A stretch of DNA of 64,000 nt from Haladaptatus salinisoli (GCF_020614375.1 NZ_CP085329.1:434001-498000); one strand, 5' to 3'; shown: positions 24,801 through 33,672, counted from the stretch's first letter. The notes: generated by a model not told the origin, from the sequence alone. Made by a program: numbers and translations.

Positions 24801-25847
24801 ATGGCCTTCGAAAGCGATCTGTGGTTGTTGATTCCTCGCTCGGTTCGTCGGTTCCCCGCCGATCTGGCCGCCGTCGTTTGCATCGTCGCGCTAACTTGCG
24901 GCTCCGTACTACTCCCGGGTCTCGAAGGAACGCCTCTTCGGATCGTTTTCGGTCTGTTTTTCGTGTCGTTCGCCCCCGGCTACGCGTGTATCGCGGCTTT
25001 GTTTCCGGAAGCGCGGGACGGTGGGGACGCCGAGTCTCGAACGGACGACGCCGGAGAGCGGAACACCGTTCTCCCGCGGCCCGGTCGCGGCATTGGCGGA
25101 TCGGAACGTCTCCTCCTTTCCATCGGGACGAGCATTACCGTCGTCCCGACGATCGCTCTCCTGTTGAACTTCACTCCCTGGAAGATTCGCCTCGTTCCGA
25201 TGCTCCTCGCGACCAGCGGTTTCACCCTGATCGCCGCCGGAATCGCTACGTATCGCCGGGAGAAGTTACCCGCGAACGAACGCTTTGCCGTTTCGTACGA
25301 GTACTGGGTGAACTTCGGACGAGAAAAGCTGCTCGAACCCGATTCTCGCGCGGAATTGGCGCTGAACGTCGCTCTCGTTCTGAGTCTGCTTCTCGCCGTG
25401 GGGAGCGTGACGTACCCCGCTACCGTTCAGGAGGGAAGCGACTCGTTCACGGAATTCTACCTCCTCTCCGAGGACGAAACCGGAGAGCTCGTTGCGGACG
25501 ACTACCCCTCGAAGTTCACGCGCGGCGAGAGCAAACCCCTGTACGTCGGCATCCGAAACCGCGAGCACCGAACCACGAACTACACCGTCGTCGTCCTGTT
25601 ACAGCGCGTTGAAACCGCGAACGGCACGGTGCGAGTGACCCAGTCCCGGGAACTCCACCGCTTTCATCCGTCGGTCAGGGCGAACGAGACGTGGCGGGTC
25701 AAACACGAGGTTACGCCGCGAATGACGGGTGAGCGGTTGCGGCTGCAGTATCTCCTCTACAAGGGCGACGCGCCGCCTCGGCCTGCGGCGGGGAACGCGT
25801 ACCGCGAGCTTCACCTCTGGGTGAACGTTTCGGCCTCTAACCGCTGA
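24801..25847 (+). CDS. DUF1616 membrane protein
   Basis: A 348-residue protein with four N-terminal membrane helices, among them DLAAVVCIVALTCGSVLLPG and RIVFGLFFVSFAPGYACIAAL, with the short FAPGY signature of DUF1616. A fifth helix (LALNVALVLSLLLAVGSVTYPA, near 185-207) precedes an exported beta-sandwich domain containing FTEFYLLSEDETGEL and repeated LYVGIRNREH/TVVVLLQRVE strands. The ATG at 24801 fits a TATA-like tttttacta 21-30 nt upstream and the first helix; the frame stays open upstream into the preceding gene. It follows the DUF4129-like gene by 46 nt. Archaeal DUF1616 proteins are linked to S-layer and glycosylation loci, but the activity is unknown. Confidence 0.82.
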   Translation: MAFESDLWLLIPRSVRRFPADLAAVVCIVALTCGSVLLPGLEGTPLRIVFGLFFVSFAPGYACIAALFPEARDGGDAESRTDDAGERNTVLPRPGRGIGGSERLLLSIGTSITVVPTIALLLNFTPWKIRLVPMLLATSGFTLIAAGIATYRREKLPANERFAVSYEYWVNFGREKLLEPDSRAELALNVALVLSLLLAVGSVTYPATVQEGSDSFTEFYLLSEDETGELVADDYPSKFTRGESKPLYVGIRNREHRTTNYTVVVLLQRVETANGTVRVTQSRELHRFHPSVRANETWRVKHEVTPRMTGERLRLQYLLYKGDAPPRPAAGNAYRELHLWVNVSASNR

Positions 25848-26276
25848 GATAGCTTCGGACGGCCGTTTCCGTCGAACGAGCGCGTAGGCGCGGTTCACCT
25901 CCCCCTGACGCCGGTCCTCTTCGACCGATGCGAACACGGACGGCGGAGTGTCCCCCGATCGGAGGGCGAGCGACGCGCGACGGTACCTCGATTCGGATGC
26001 GGAACGGAGCGAGATTGCGATTTTTCCGCTTCGCTCAGTTCGGGGCTTCTCGCGGAGAAAAGATGGACGTTTATCGTAGTCGGCGTTCTTTATTTCCTTA
26101 TAGGGAATGTAATATTGTGCGCTGTTTCCATTGATCACGATTTTTCTCTCTGAAGTGGACGAATTTTGCATTATCTGAGATCTATCGTTTCTTTGGTCCG
26201 TGCCGCGATCTCTGCTCGAAGATTTCCTTCCTAATAAGGAAACACTTAACTCGACGGGTCTCGTCGTCCCTATTCG
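25848..26276. other. Intergenic region, AT-rich in its second half
   Basis: No gene is supported. The stretch 26080-26260 is markedly AT-richer than its surroundings and contains two related inverted repeats: TTCC-N6-GGAA at 26094-26107 and TTTCCTT-N6-AAGGAAA at 26223-26242. A TATA-like cacttaac follows near 26243-26250, about 30 nt before the ATG at 26277. Confidence 0.5.
26223..26242. promoter_or_regulatory. Candidate operator at the promoter of the winged-helix/zinc gene
   Basis: TTTCCTT-CCTAAT-AAGGAAA is a perfect 7-bp inverted repeat with a 6-nt spacer. It lies directly upstream of the TATA-like element and 35-54 nt before the ATG of a predicted DNA-binding protein. A weaker copy (TTCC-N6-GGAA) is at 26094-26107. 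This arrangement suggests autoregulation. Confidence 0.5.
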
Positions 26277-26798
26277 ATGCCGGACCCGAACTCGAAGGAG
26301 AAGGTCACCGACGCGGAAATCCTCTCCGTGTTCCGCGAGACGACCGATCCCGTCCTCGCGACGGGCGAGGTCGCCGACCGCGTGCCGCTCGGACGACGGG
26401 GAACGCTCAATCGACTCGATGCACTGGCCGAGGGGGGAAAACTGCGACGAAAGAAACTCTCGAAGCGCTCGCTCGTCTGGTGGGATCCGCGGTGGACGAC
26501 GGTCGGCGATCGGTGCGTGCTCTGTGACGACCCCGCCGAGTACGAACTCACTACGAAGGCCGTCGGCACCAACCCCGTCGTGCGACTGATTCGGAAGCAC
26601 GACCGTTTCACCGTCTGCGGGAAGTGTACGACCGCGCTCGTCGGCCTTCGCGAAGCTTTGCCGGCCGAACGAGTGTTCGTCGATCGCCTCGGCGCGGACG
26701 ACCAACCGATTCCGACGAGCGAGTTCGTACGCCGAGGGCTCAACGAAGCGGACGGGACGAACGAATCAGCGGCCGAGAAGGGGAGGGAAGACCGCTAG
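26277..26798 (+). CDS. Winged-helix protein with a treble-clef-like zinc site
   Basis: A 173-residue protein. Residues 8-65 form a winged helix (VTDAEILSVFRE, LATGEVADRVPLGRRGTLNR, LDALAEGGKLRRKKLSKRS, VWWDP), as in haloarchaeal repressor-like proteins. A CVLCDD pair near residue 81 and a CGKC pair near 115 make a four-Cys zinc site with a basic, hydrophobic loop between them. The C-terminus is a short acidic tail. It is most likely a DNA-binding regulator, perhaps acting on its own promoter, where an inverted repeat overlaps the TATA region. No target genes are obvious. It stands alone, and its 3' end overlaps a possible small gene on the other strand. Confidence 0.7.
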   Translation: MPDPNSKEKVTDAEILSVFRETTDPVLATGEVADRVPLGRRGTLNRLDALAEGGKLRRKKLSKRSLVWWDPRWTTVGDRCVLCDDPAEYELTTKAVGTNPVVRLIRKHDRFTVCGKCTTALVGLREALPAERVFVDRLGADDQPIPTSEFVRRGLNEADGTNESAAEKGREDR

Positions 26799-26879
26799 CG
26801 CTGCGAAGAACGCCGTCGTCCGAGTCGGATTTTTCGTAATCGCGTCCACCGCGCCGGTGAGCGCGACGAGCGTATCCAT
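26766..26879 (-). CDS. Possible 37-residue membrane peptide
   Basis: A short frame encoding 37 residues beginning MDTLVALTGAVDAITKNPTR with a hydrophobic stretch TTAFFAALAVFPPLLG, that is, one membrane helix and a short amphipathic start. Codon use fits a halophile gene. There is no clear ribosome-binding site or TATA box, and it overlaps the end of the convergent gene by 33 nt. The frame stays open 141 nt upstream, but that part is Arg/Pro-rich and unlikely to be coding. Confidence 0.3.
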   Translation of the reverse strand: MDTLVALTGAVDAITKNPTRTTAFFAALAVFPPLLGR

Positions 26880-26952
26880 CACGACTGTCGGGGAGAGTTG
26901 GTCCTCCTTCGAGGCTCCGCGAGAGGGTTCTCGCCGTACCGGAAGGCGGCAC

Positions 26953-29283
26953 TCAAACGGAGCCTTCGAAGACGGCGTATCCGACCGCTTCCTGAGTGTG
27001 GGCGGTCTCGGCGTCGGCACTCTGTTCCTCTTCGACCTTTACCTCGACGCCGGTTCCCGACAGATTTCGATAGCGTAGATTCGCCGTATCGGGGCCGTTG
27101 AACGTTTGGAGGTCGGCGATGAACCGCGGTGTTTCGTACTGCTGCTGGAAGTCGATACGAGACCATCCGTCGGTGACCGTCGTTCCGGTTCGCCGTACTT
27201 CGAACGGTTTAGTGTTGAGGCGACCTGTCGCTTGCTGGAGCGCAATGAAGCCGACCGTCTCGTTCCGGTGCCAGCCACCGGCTTCCTCCTCTTGGATCTG
27301 CACCGCGAACGAACCGCTAGAGACGTCCCTTAATCGCGTGACGATCGGTTCGGGTCCGTCGAACGTCTGCGCCTGCGCCAAGACGACCGGATTTTCGGTG
27401 CCGAAGAAATCCCCGAGCGACACGGTCTCGAAGGCGGTGGAAACGGACGTCGTTCCGGCTTTGATCCGATAGGGCGAGCCGTCGCCCAGCCGTAGTTCGT
27501 GCTCGCTCGGTTCGACCGTGAGCGCGTGAAATCTCTCGAGAGAGTGCACCCCGGTGAGGTACGCCCACTCTTCGAGCTTGTACTCGAAGTCGCCACCCGC
27601 GACGTTCTGGAGGCGGACGTGGCACGGTTGGCTCCCGCTGAACGAAAGCGGCTTTCCGACGACGACGCGGGTAGATTGCTCGCTCGAATCGAATTGGTGC
27701 CACTGATCTCTGCTCGTCTGTCGGGAGGAGAGAGTTTTCGTGGAGAGCGGTGCCGCCGGGTAGTACGGCTCTCCGTCCACGGTCCACGTAGCCGACCCGC
27801 TCGCCTCCACGGAGGCGATACCGCCGACCACGTAGAAGGCGTAGACCTCCCCCGGCGGTATCCTTCCGGTCGCTCGCTTGGAGTTCGGCGGGCGTGGCGA
27901 GATGGGCGTCGCTCCCCACGTCATGGTGACGGTCGCCCCGTCGTTACCCGCAGGAAGGACATACTCCCCGGCTTCTATCTCGTACGTCGCTGCCGACTGA
28001 TTTCCGGTGTTGTCGATGCGGACCAGTTGCGCCGACTGCATCGGCACCTGCCCTAACGACGGCGGGTTCGGCAGCGGCGGCGTCGTGTCCGGCGCCGCGG
28101 GATCGCCGTTGATCGTCATGTGCGACTGAACGTAGTCCGAGTTAGTCTGGGGACCGCTCCCGCCGAGAACGCCGGAGACCGTCCCCCACGAATCGGGCGT
28201 CTGCCCGATCCAGACAGCGTACTCGGAGTTGTGGTCGTTTCGAACGTGGACGTTTTGAAGCTGAAGGAAATTGAGATCGGCGGGAGTGCCGTCGCTCATC
28301 GTTCCCTCGTACGTGTATATCGCATCGTGGTTCTTCGTCGATAGGTAGCTGATGCGAGCGTTGCGAACGTAGAGACGCTTACACGGCGCCGGCGCCGTAA
28401 TCGCCCCGCCGCAACTCGAATCCGAAAAGCGGTGGTAGAAGTCGCTGTCCACGATAGCGAGCGTTCCGTCGTAGCTGTTGATGCCGGCCGCGGAGTTCGT
28501 CGGTTCGTTGGCCTCCGCGTTCACGCCGCGCTGGAGCGAACCGTTCGACCACGCCTGTGTCGGGTGCTGGCCGTTCTTTATCGAGACGCAGTTTCGCACC
28601 TCGGTGTTACCGCCGAGGCGCATGCCGTTCTGCGTATTGCGGAAGAAGCAATTGTAAATCTTTAGCATCCCCTCCGGTTTCTTGGCATAGATTGTGTTTT
28701 CGCCCCACAGCTCGAACCAACAGCGATTGAATACCAACTCGCCCTTCGCCGATTCGACCAGGACCGCCCGTCGATTGCTGGCTTCGGTCGGCGCGCACGA
28801 CCCCTCGTGGAAGTAGCAATCTTGAAGGAGTCCGCGAGTACCTTCCGCAGCCGACAGCCGAAAGTACGTTCGGGCTTCGCTCGAGTTGTTGCTCCCGACG
28901 TTGGCGTCGGTGGCCGCTCGCACCTTTCCCCGCGTAACCAACCGTCTCAGCTCCCAGTTGCCAGCGGCGGAGTTCATCCTCACGAACGGCGGCACCGCGA
29001 CGTTCCGCATGTCGAGTTCGAACCCATCCAGCACGAACCCCCTCGAGTACACGTCCACCCACCGCACGTTGTCGCCCGACTGACCGGGAACGAGGCGCGC
29101 GCCGTCGGGGGCGATGAGTTCGAGATCGTCGGTCCCGGATTGAACCACCAGCTCGTTTAGTTTGTAGGTACCCTGCGGGAATATGATGGTCGTATCGCTA
29201 CCGACGAGGTCGTTGAGGACGGGGTCGATGGCCGCGCCTCCGGAGTTGTCCGCCCCCTGCTCCACGATATTGTACGTCGGCAT
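26953..29283 (-). CDS. Right-handed beta-helix protein with three lectin-like C-terminal repeats
   Basis: A 776-residue protein. The first 30 residues look like the entry to a pectate-lyase-type fold (MPTYNIVEQGADNSGGAAID), followed by TTIIFPQGTYKLNELVV. Beta-helix rungs run to about residue 390 (IYNCFFRNTQNGMRLGGN, TEVRNCVSIKNG, LYVRNARISYLSTKNHDAIY). A Pro-rich linker (APDTTPPLPNPPSLGQ) leads to a small domain and then three repeats of 75-95 residues (about 520-776) with the pattern W/F-x-x-[I/V], F-G-x-x-P-V-V, Q-T-F-x-G, R-x-R-x-[V/L]-S, E-E-E and H-x-x-E-x-V-G, like the H-type lectin fold. No signal peptide, catalytic Asp pair or Tat motif is visible. It could be an appendage or tail-spike-like carbohydrate binder. 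No gene neighbour explains it. Confidence 0.75.
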   Translation of the reverse strand: MPTYNIVEQGADNSGGAAIDPVLNDLVGSDTTIIFPQGTYKLNELVVQSGTDDLELIAPDGARLVPGQSGDNVRWVDVYSRGFVLDGFELDMRNVAVPPFVRMNSAAGNWELRRLVTRGKVRAATDANVGSNNSSEARTYFRLSAAEGTRGLLQDCYFHEGSCAPTEASNRRAVLVESAKGELVFNRCWFELWGENTIYAKKPEGMLKIYNCFFRNTQNGMRLGGNTEVRNCVSIKNGQHPTQAWSNGSLQRGVNAEANEPTNSAAGINSYDGTLAIVDSDFYHRFSDSSCGGAITAPAPCKRLYVRNARISYLSTKNHDAIYTYEGTMSDGTPADLNFLQLQNVHVRNDHNSEYAVWIGQTPDSWGTVSGVLGGSGPQTNSDYVQSHMTINGDPAAPDTTPPLPNPPSLGQVPMQSAQLVRIDNTGNQSAATYEIEAGEYVLPAGNDGATVTMTWGATPISPRPPNSKRATGRIPPGEVYAFYVVGGIASVEASGSATWTVDGEPYYPAAPLSTKTLSSRQTSRDQWHQFDSSEQSTRVVVGKPLSFSGSQPCHVRLQNVAGGDFEYKLEEWAYLTGVHSLERFHALTVEPSEHELRLGDGSPYRIKAGTTSVSTAFETVSLGDFFGTENPVVLAQAQTFDGPEPIVTRLRDVSSGSFAVQIQEEEAGGWHRNETVGFIALQQATGRLNTKPFEVRRTGTTVTDGWSRIDFQQQYETPRFIADLQTFNGPDTANLRYRNLSGTGVEVKVEEEQSADAETAHTQEAVGYAVFEGSV

Positions 29284-29808
29284 TCACACACCCCCGCTCG
29301 GTGTGCGCGCGAAACTCACTCGATCGTCCGACGACCGACGGCTGTCCGTGGACGTCCGCGATTTTCCCCTGACGAGTCGTTTGCCGTCCCTCCCGGGATC
29401 GTTCGTGTCAATTCTGTCTGTTTTCCGCCCATCATTTTTGCTCCAGGGCATAGTTTAATTACACGGTTGTAAAGCTATTGTTATGGGGAGCCTGAAAATG
29501 AATTCAATTCGGTGGACTAGAAGTAAAGCCGCGGTAGAGGGCGTTTACCGCGAGAGGATCGATACATTTCTGCGCCGTATCGTGTTGCACCGAGTTTGGC
29601 GGTGCGATTACCCGCTTTACTCGTCGAACGTCTGCGCTGCTACCTTCCAAAATCGGTAGCGAGCGGCCTCGAAGACCGAGTCGCTTCCGTTTCGTAACCG
29701 AGCTCGTGAGAGCACGCACCGTCGATATACTTCGCTGATAGTTCCATGATTTTTCGGTTCAGGATGCTCATAACAAAGCGTTATCCAGTTGCTTTAACTA
29801 TTGGTTGT
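29284..29808. other. Intergenic region between divergent genes
   Basis: No gene is supported. Just upstream of the beta-helix gene the minus strand reads gggggtgtgtga before the ATG, a possible ribosome-binding sequence. An AT-rich stretch at 29425-29510 contains agtttaattacac. A minus-strand frame at 29504-29719 gives 71 residues of mixed composition without a recognisable domain and is not called. Confidence 0.45.
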
Positions 29809-31488
29809 ATGAACGAAAAACGACAGATGCGGAGCGGTCGAAACAGCCGGCGAACGTTTCTGAAGACCGTCGGAGTCGCGCTAGCCGCCGCGGGTTCCAA
29901 CGGAGCCATCGCCACCGCACGCGAACCGGGCGAGGGTCGGGAGTCGTCTGACGGCTGGACGGGTCCCCGGTCGGGCCCGGGACGGACGGGAGCGACCGAC
30001 GATAACGGGCCGACGCCGTACGCTACCGAGGGCTGGAAGATGGACTTGGAAGGTAGCACGTACAACGTCGAGCCGCTGATCGCCGACGGGGTGCTGTATC
30101 TGGCCGTCACGACGGACAACGATCCCACCAAAAACAAGGGCTACGTCGCCGCGTACGACCCGGAAACCGGCGATCGACTGTGGAAACAAACCGATCTCCC
30201 GGGACCGAAGGCCCCCTCGATCGGCGACGGACGGCTGTACTTCGCCGCGAGGGTCCCCGGACTCCTCGATAACGGCGAGGGAGGGTTTTACGCGCTCGAC
30301 GGCGACACCGGCGAGCGAGCGTGGAGCAGAACGGATTATCCCCGGTGGGCTTCCCCGGTCGTCACGGAGGATCGCGTGTACACGGCGAACGACGAGGGGG
30401 CGTACGCGCTCGACCCTGCGACCGGCGACACCGTCTGGAAGACGGACGGGGTCGGCGGCCTCGCGAACGGCGTCGACGGGGCGTTGAGCTACGCCGACGG
30501 AACCGTGTTCTTCAGCGACGGTACCGCGCTCCGTGCCGCCGACGGTTCGAAAAAGTGGCGGGCGAACGACGACGAACCCACGTTCGGCGATCACGCGGCG
30601 GCTGACGGGCGGGTGTACTATGCTCGAACCGAGTACATCGTCGGGAACGACAACGACCTCGCCGTCGAAGCACGGTCGGCGGTCGACGGGACGGTCGTTT
30701 GGACGTACGATCCCGACGGATCTAATCGGTGGGACGGACGACTCTCGATCGCCGACGGTCGCGTGTTCCTCCTCGAGACGAACGGCTGCAGTTCGGTCGT
30801 AAGGGCGCTCGACGCGGGGACGGGGGAGGAGATGTGGGAGACGGAGGCGGAGGGAACGCTCCGCAGCGATCCGGTCGTGGCCAACGGAACGATATACGTC
30901 GGCGGGTGGTACGCGCCGGATGCGAACAGTCCGGAGGGTCGCGCGCTCGTCCACGCCCTCGACGCGGAGACCGGCGAGCGACGGTGGGCGTACTTACTCG
31001 ACAGTAGTGGTCTCGAAACCTCGCCGGAGAACCCGCCGGCCGCGGGCACGCCGGTCGCGGGGGACGGTAAGTTGTACGTCACGACGCACCCCGCTAACTC
31101 GACGCTCGATCACCGATATCTCTACTATTCCAACTTCTTCGTCCTCGATTCGACCGACGAGCGGCCGAGCGACGACCATCGGCTCCCGAGAGACGAAGCG
31201 TCGGACGACTGCGACGAGTGTCCGCGGCCGAAAGCCCGCATCGACGCGACGCCGCCTCTCGATTCGTGCGACCTCGAGAGCGGCGACGTCGTCAGGCTCG
31301 ATGCGTCCGGCTCTGCGGGCTGCGAACTCGGCTACGAGTGGGATACCGACGGCGACGGTCGGTACGACCAGTCCGGGAGTTGGGTTCGGGTGCGCGTTCC
31401 CGAATGCGGATCCGTGACGGTGACGCTCCGAATCACGGACTCGAACGACGAAGTTGAGAAAGCGACCGAGACCGTATCCGCGAACTGA
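29809..31488 (+). CDS. Tat-exported PQQ-type beta-propeller protein with PKD domain
   Basis: A 559-residue exported protein. Near residue 14 it has a twin-arginine motif (NSRRTFLKTVGVALAAAG), so it is exported folded by Tat. From about residue 60 to 455 it has seven or so propeller blades with the PQQ-repeat signature: GYVAAYDPETGDRLW, GGFYALDGDTGERAW, GAYALDPATGDTVWK, VVRALDAGTGEEMWE, VHALDAETGERRW. Such blades in BamB- and PQQ-like proteins may be enzymatic or only structural, and no PQQ ligands can be assigned. The C-terminal 90 residues are a PKD domain (RLDASGSAGCELGYEWDTDG, VTVTLRITDSND). The ATG at 29809 is chosen because the Tat signal then starts at a normal distance. It is monocistronic. 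Confidence 0.85.
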   Translation: MNEKRQMRSGRNSRRTFLKTVGVALAAAGSNGAIATAREPGEGRESSDGWTGPRSGPGRTGATDDNGPTPYATEGWKMDLEGSTYNVEPLIADGVLYLAVTTDNDPTKNKGYVAAYDPETGDRLWKQTDLPGPKAPSIGDGRLYFAARVPGLLDNGEGGFYALDGDTGERAWSRTDYPRWASPVVTEDRVYTANDEGAYALDPATGDTVWKTDGVGGLANGVDGALSYADGTVFFSDGTALRAADGSKKWRANDDEPTFGDHAAADGRVYYARTEYIVGNDNDLAVEARSAVDGTVVWTYDPDGSNRWDGRLSIADGRVFLLETNGCSSVVRALDAGTGEEMWETEAEGTLRSDPVVANGTIYVGGWYAPDANSPEGRALVHALDAETGERRWAYLLDSSGLETSPENPPAAGTPVAGDGKLYVTTHPANSTLDHRYLYYSNFFVLDSTDERPSDDHRLPRDEASDDCDECPRPKARIDATPPLDSCDLESGDVVRLDASGSAGCELGYEWDTDGDGRYDQSGSWVRVRVPECGSVTVTLRITDSNDEVEKATETVSAN

Positions 31489-31692
31489 CTCGGCCTCGCG
31501 TCGGAGTTCGAGCGTTTGGTTCGGCGCTCCCCGCTACAACCGAAACCGATGGTCGTCCCGCAAAGAGAGATCGTGACGACCGTGCCGAGGAAAGACGAGG
31601 TGGCGGCAACGACGAGCGATTCTCCTCGACGGACCCCCGAAAATCGCGGTTTTTCGGCAGAAACGGTGAATAGGGGACACAGTCGAACGACG

Positions 31693-32028
31693 TTACGACG
31701 GCGTCGGTTCGTGGTCGGCCGCGAAATCGATGGCCGCCTCGAGTCGCGGTTCGTTTCGGTAGCGAATTCGATCGTTCTGCTGATCGATTTCGACGGCTCC
31801 GCAGTTAGCGAGTTTCGGCAGATGAATCTGCAGGAGTACCGTTCTCGCCCGTCGTGGCGAAGTGAGCTCCTCCATTTCGCGGAAAAGGTGCATAGCAAGC
31901 TCTTCGCGCCCAACCGAATCGGTCTGCGTTTTTCTCAGATAGTAAAGGATCTGGCGTCTGATGGGATTGGCCAGGAGTTCGAAAACGGTGCTGACCGTGA
32001 GACGAGGCGAGGTTTTGGATTTGGACAT
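31693..32028 (-). CDS. Haloarchaeal winged-helix regulator
   Basis: A 111-residue protein beginning MSKSKTSPRLTVSTVFELLA. The central part (NPIRRQILYYLRKTQ, VGREELAMHLFREM, LQIHLPKLANCGAVEID, DRIRYRNEP) is the standard winged helix of a large haloarchaeal family (DUF7344-like), which contains transcription factors with unknown ligands. A TTG upstream would add 11 residues; the ATG at 32028 is preferred. The AT-rich upstream region contains aaataaaataac about 50-60 nt before the start. It is convergent with the beta-propeller gene and divergent from the 6-phosphogluconate dehydrogenase gene. Confidence 0.75.
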   Translation of the reverse strand: MSKSKTSPRLTVSTVFELLANPIRRQILYYLRKTQTDSVGREELAMHLFREMEELTSPRRARTVLLQIHLPKLANCGAVEIDQQNDRIRYRNEPRLEAAIDFAADHEPTPS

Positions 32029-32582
32029 AGTACGGTGTGAGGGCGGCGCGGCGGCGTTCAATTTGAATGCAAGCGTTATTTTATTTCTTTCGGACGTTTA
32101 TCTTTTTCTCTGTCCTTATTCGGAAATTATTGTTTAGCCATATAAATATTTTTGAACCATGTATGAGATATAACTTCGGTAGGAATTAAAGGTGAGGCTG
32201 AAAGACGCTGGCACACGAAGTTCTCCTACCCGCGGATTTTGGTTGCGTCCAGCCGATCAGTACTCGCTTCGATCGACGTCCCCGCACCGTTTACGGTCGG
32301 TTGCTCGGACGACATTGGTAGGTTCTTCGAACCGCTTCGCCGCCAGTCGCGCCAGTAGCAACCCATCTCCGCTCGAGAAAGAAGCCGAGAATCGTATCTC
32401 GCTCCCGAGCCGATTCGAACCTCGAGCCGGAAAACGAACGGCGCGCAACCGATCAAACAGCCGTGTCGCACGGTGTTTTCTTCGTGACCCCGATGTTTAT
32501 CTCCGTCAGTGGCGTTTTTCGAGTGGTGGATGGTGACGGGGCGTGGGAGTTCGAAGAGAGGGTGCATCTGCTGGAGATCACA
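32029..32582. other. Intergenic region between a regulator and 6-phosphogluconate dehydrogenase
   Basis: No gene seen. The part 32060-32190 is very AT-rich for this genome and contains several TATA-like strings (aaataaaataac, catataaatat). These could serve the minus-strand regulator gene. A plus-strand frame reading into gnd from 32463 adds 40 unlikely residues and is not used. Confidence 0.45.
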
Positions 32583-33605
32583 ATGACAGCACGAGAACTC
32601 GGAATTATCGGACTCGGGACGATGGGCGGGAACCTCGCGAGACAAGCCACCGATGAGGAGATCCGCGTCGTCGGTATGAACCGCTCTCCGCGTCCCGAAC
32701 TGGAATCGATCGGCGTACGGATGATCGAGAACGGCGACTTCGACGCGTTCGCCGCCGCACTCGATCGACCCCGAGCGATCTACCTCTCCCTGCCGGCGGG
32801 GCCGACCATCGGCGACGAACTCGACGCGCTCGTCCCACACCTCGACGAAGGCGATGTCGTGCTCGACGGCGGTAACTCGTACTTCCGCGACTCGATGCGC
32901 CGCGCGCATCGCGCCGCCGAGCGAGACGTTTATTTCCTCGACTGCGGCACGAGCGGCGGCTGGGAGGGTGCCCGTCACGGGGCGTGTTTCATGGTCGGTG
33001 GATCGGAGGAGGGCTTCGAGATAGCGCGGCCCGTTCTCGAACGACTAGCCGTCGATGGGGGCGTCCTGTACACTGGCCCGTCGGGAAGCGGCCATTACGT
33101 GAAGCTCGTCCACAACGGAATCGAATTCGGGATGCTGCAGGCCATCGGCGAGGGGATCGAACTCCTTACCGACGGCGAGTTCGACCTCGACTTACCGGCG
33201 GTGTTCGATAACTGGTCGAACGGGTCGGTCATCCGAAGTTGGCTCGTCGACCTCATGGGGGAGCAACTACGCGAACGAGGTCTCGACGATGTGCCGAACT
33301 ACATCGAAGACACCGGTGAGGTGAACTGGTTGGTCGAGGAAGCGCTCAAGAGCGAGACGCCGATTCCGGTCATCTCGCAGTCCGTGATGGAACTGTTCAA
33401 GTCGCGCGGCGAGCAGCGGAACGCCTACCGCGCGATAGCCATGATGCGCCACGGCTTCGGCGACCATCCGTTCGGTTCGAACGAGGCGATTCAAAACGAA
33501 CGGGTGACCAGCCGAGTTCGCGACGAATCGAGGCTCGAACTGTCCGTCGACGATATCGCCGGCGACCGTCGTAACGACGACCGAAGCGAACCGCGTGGCG
33601 AGTGA
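32583..33605 (+). CDS. gnd: 6-phosphogluconate dehydrogenase (decarboxylating)
   Basis: A 340-residue enzyme of the short 6PGDH type that oxidises 6-phosphogluconate to ribulose 5-phosphate and CO2. The Rossmann loop GLGTMGGNLA lies near residue 10, followed by NRSP (cofactor specificity), VVLDGGNSYFRDS and the substrate loop LDCGTSGGWEGARHGACFMVGG. The catalytic region is GPSGSGHYVKLVHNGIEFGM (Lys near 173). It closes with MRHGFGDHPF; the family normally ends near there, so the last 40 or so residues (ESRLELSVDDIAGDRRNDDR) are an acidic extension. The ATG at 32583 gives the normal N-terminus. In haloarchaea this reaction belongs to an oxidative pentose phosphate route. The SMP-30 and GH15 genes lie 4-5 kb away. 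Confidence 0.9.
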   Translation: MTARELGIIGLGTMGGNLARQATDEEIRVVGMNRSPRPELESIGVRMIENGDFDAFAAALDRPRAIYLSLPAGPTIGDELDALVPHLDEGDVVLDGGNSYFRDSMRRAHRAAERDVYFLDCGTSGGWEGARHGACFMVGGSEEGFEIARPVLERLAVDGGVLYTGPSGSGHYVKLVHNGIEFGMLQAIGEGIELLTDGEFDLDLPAVFDNWSNGSVIRSWLVDLMGEQLRERGLDDVPNYIEDTGEVNWLVEEALKSETPIPVISQSVMELFKSRGEQRNAYRAIAMMRHGFGDHPFGSNEAIQNERVTSRVRDESRLELSVDDIAGDRRNDDRSEPRGE

Positions 33606-33672
33606 AGTCTGACCCTCTCAATCCGCTTCGTTTCTCGATTCGGGGAGCGCGACGGATCGGTTCCCGTCGGGA

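Noticed and set aside
29504-29719. 71-codon minus-strand frame in the intergenic region
   Set aside because: No start signal, no domain, and mixed composition; possibly old remnant but not supportable.
32405-32440. tRNA T-loop-like GATTCGAACC
   Set aside because: The flanking sequence does not form a T-stem, and no acceptor or anticodon arm can be built around it.
32226-32978. 250-codon minus-strand frame at the start of gnd
   Set aside because: It covers the Rossmann region of gnd in antisense and continues into a non-coding AT-rich area; no recognisable protein.
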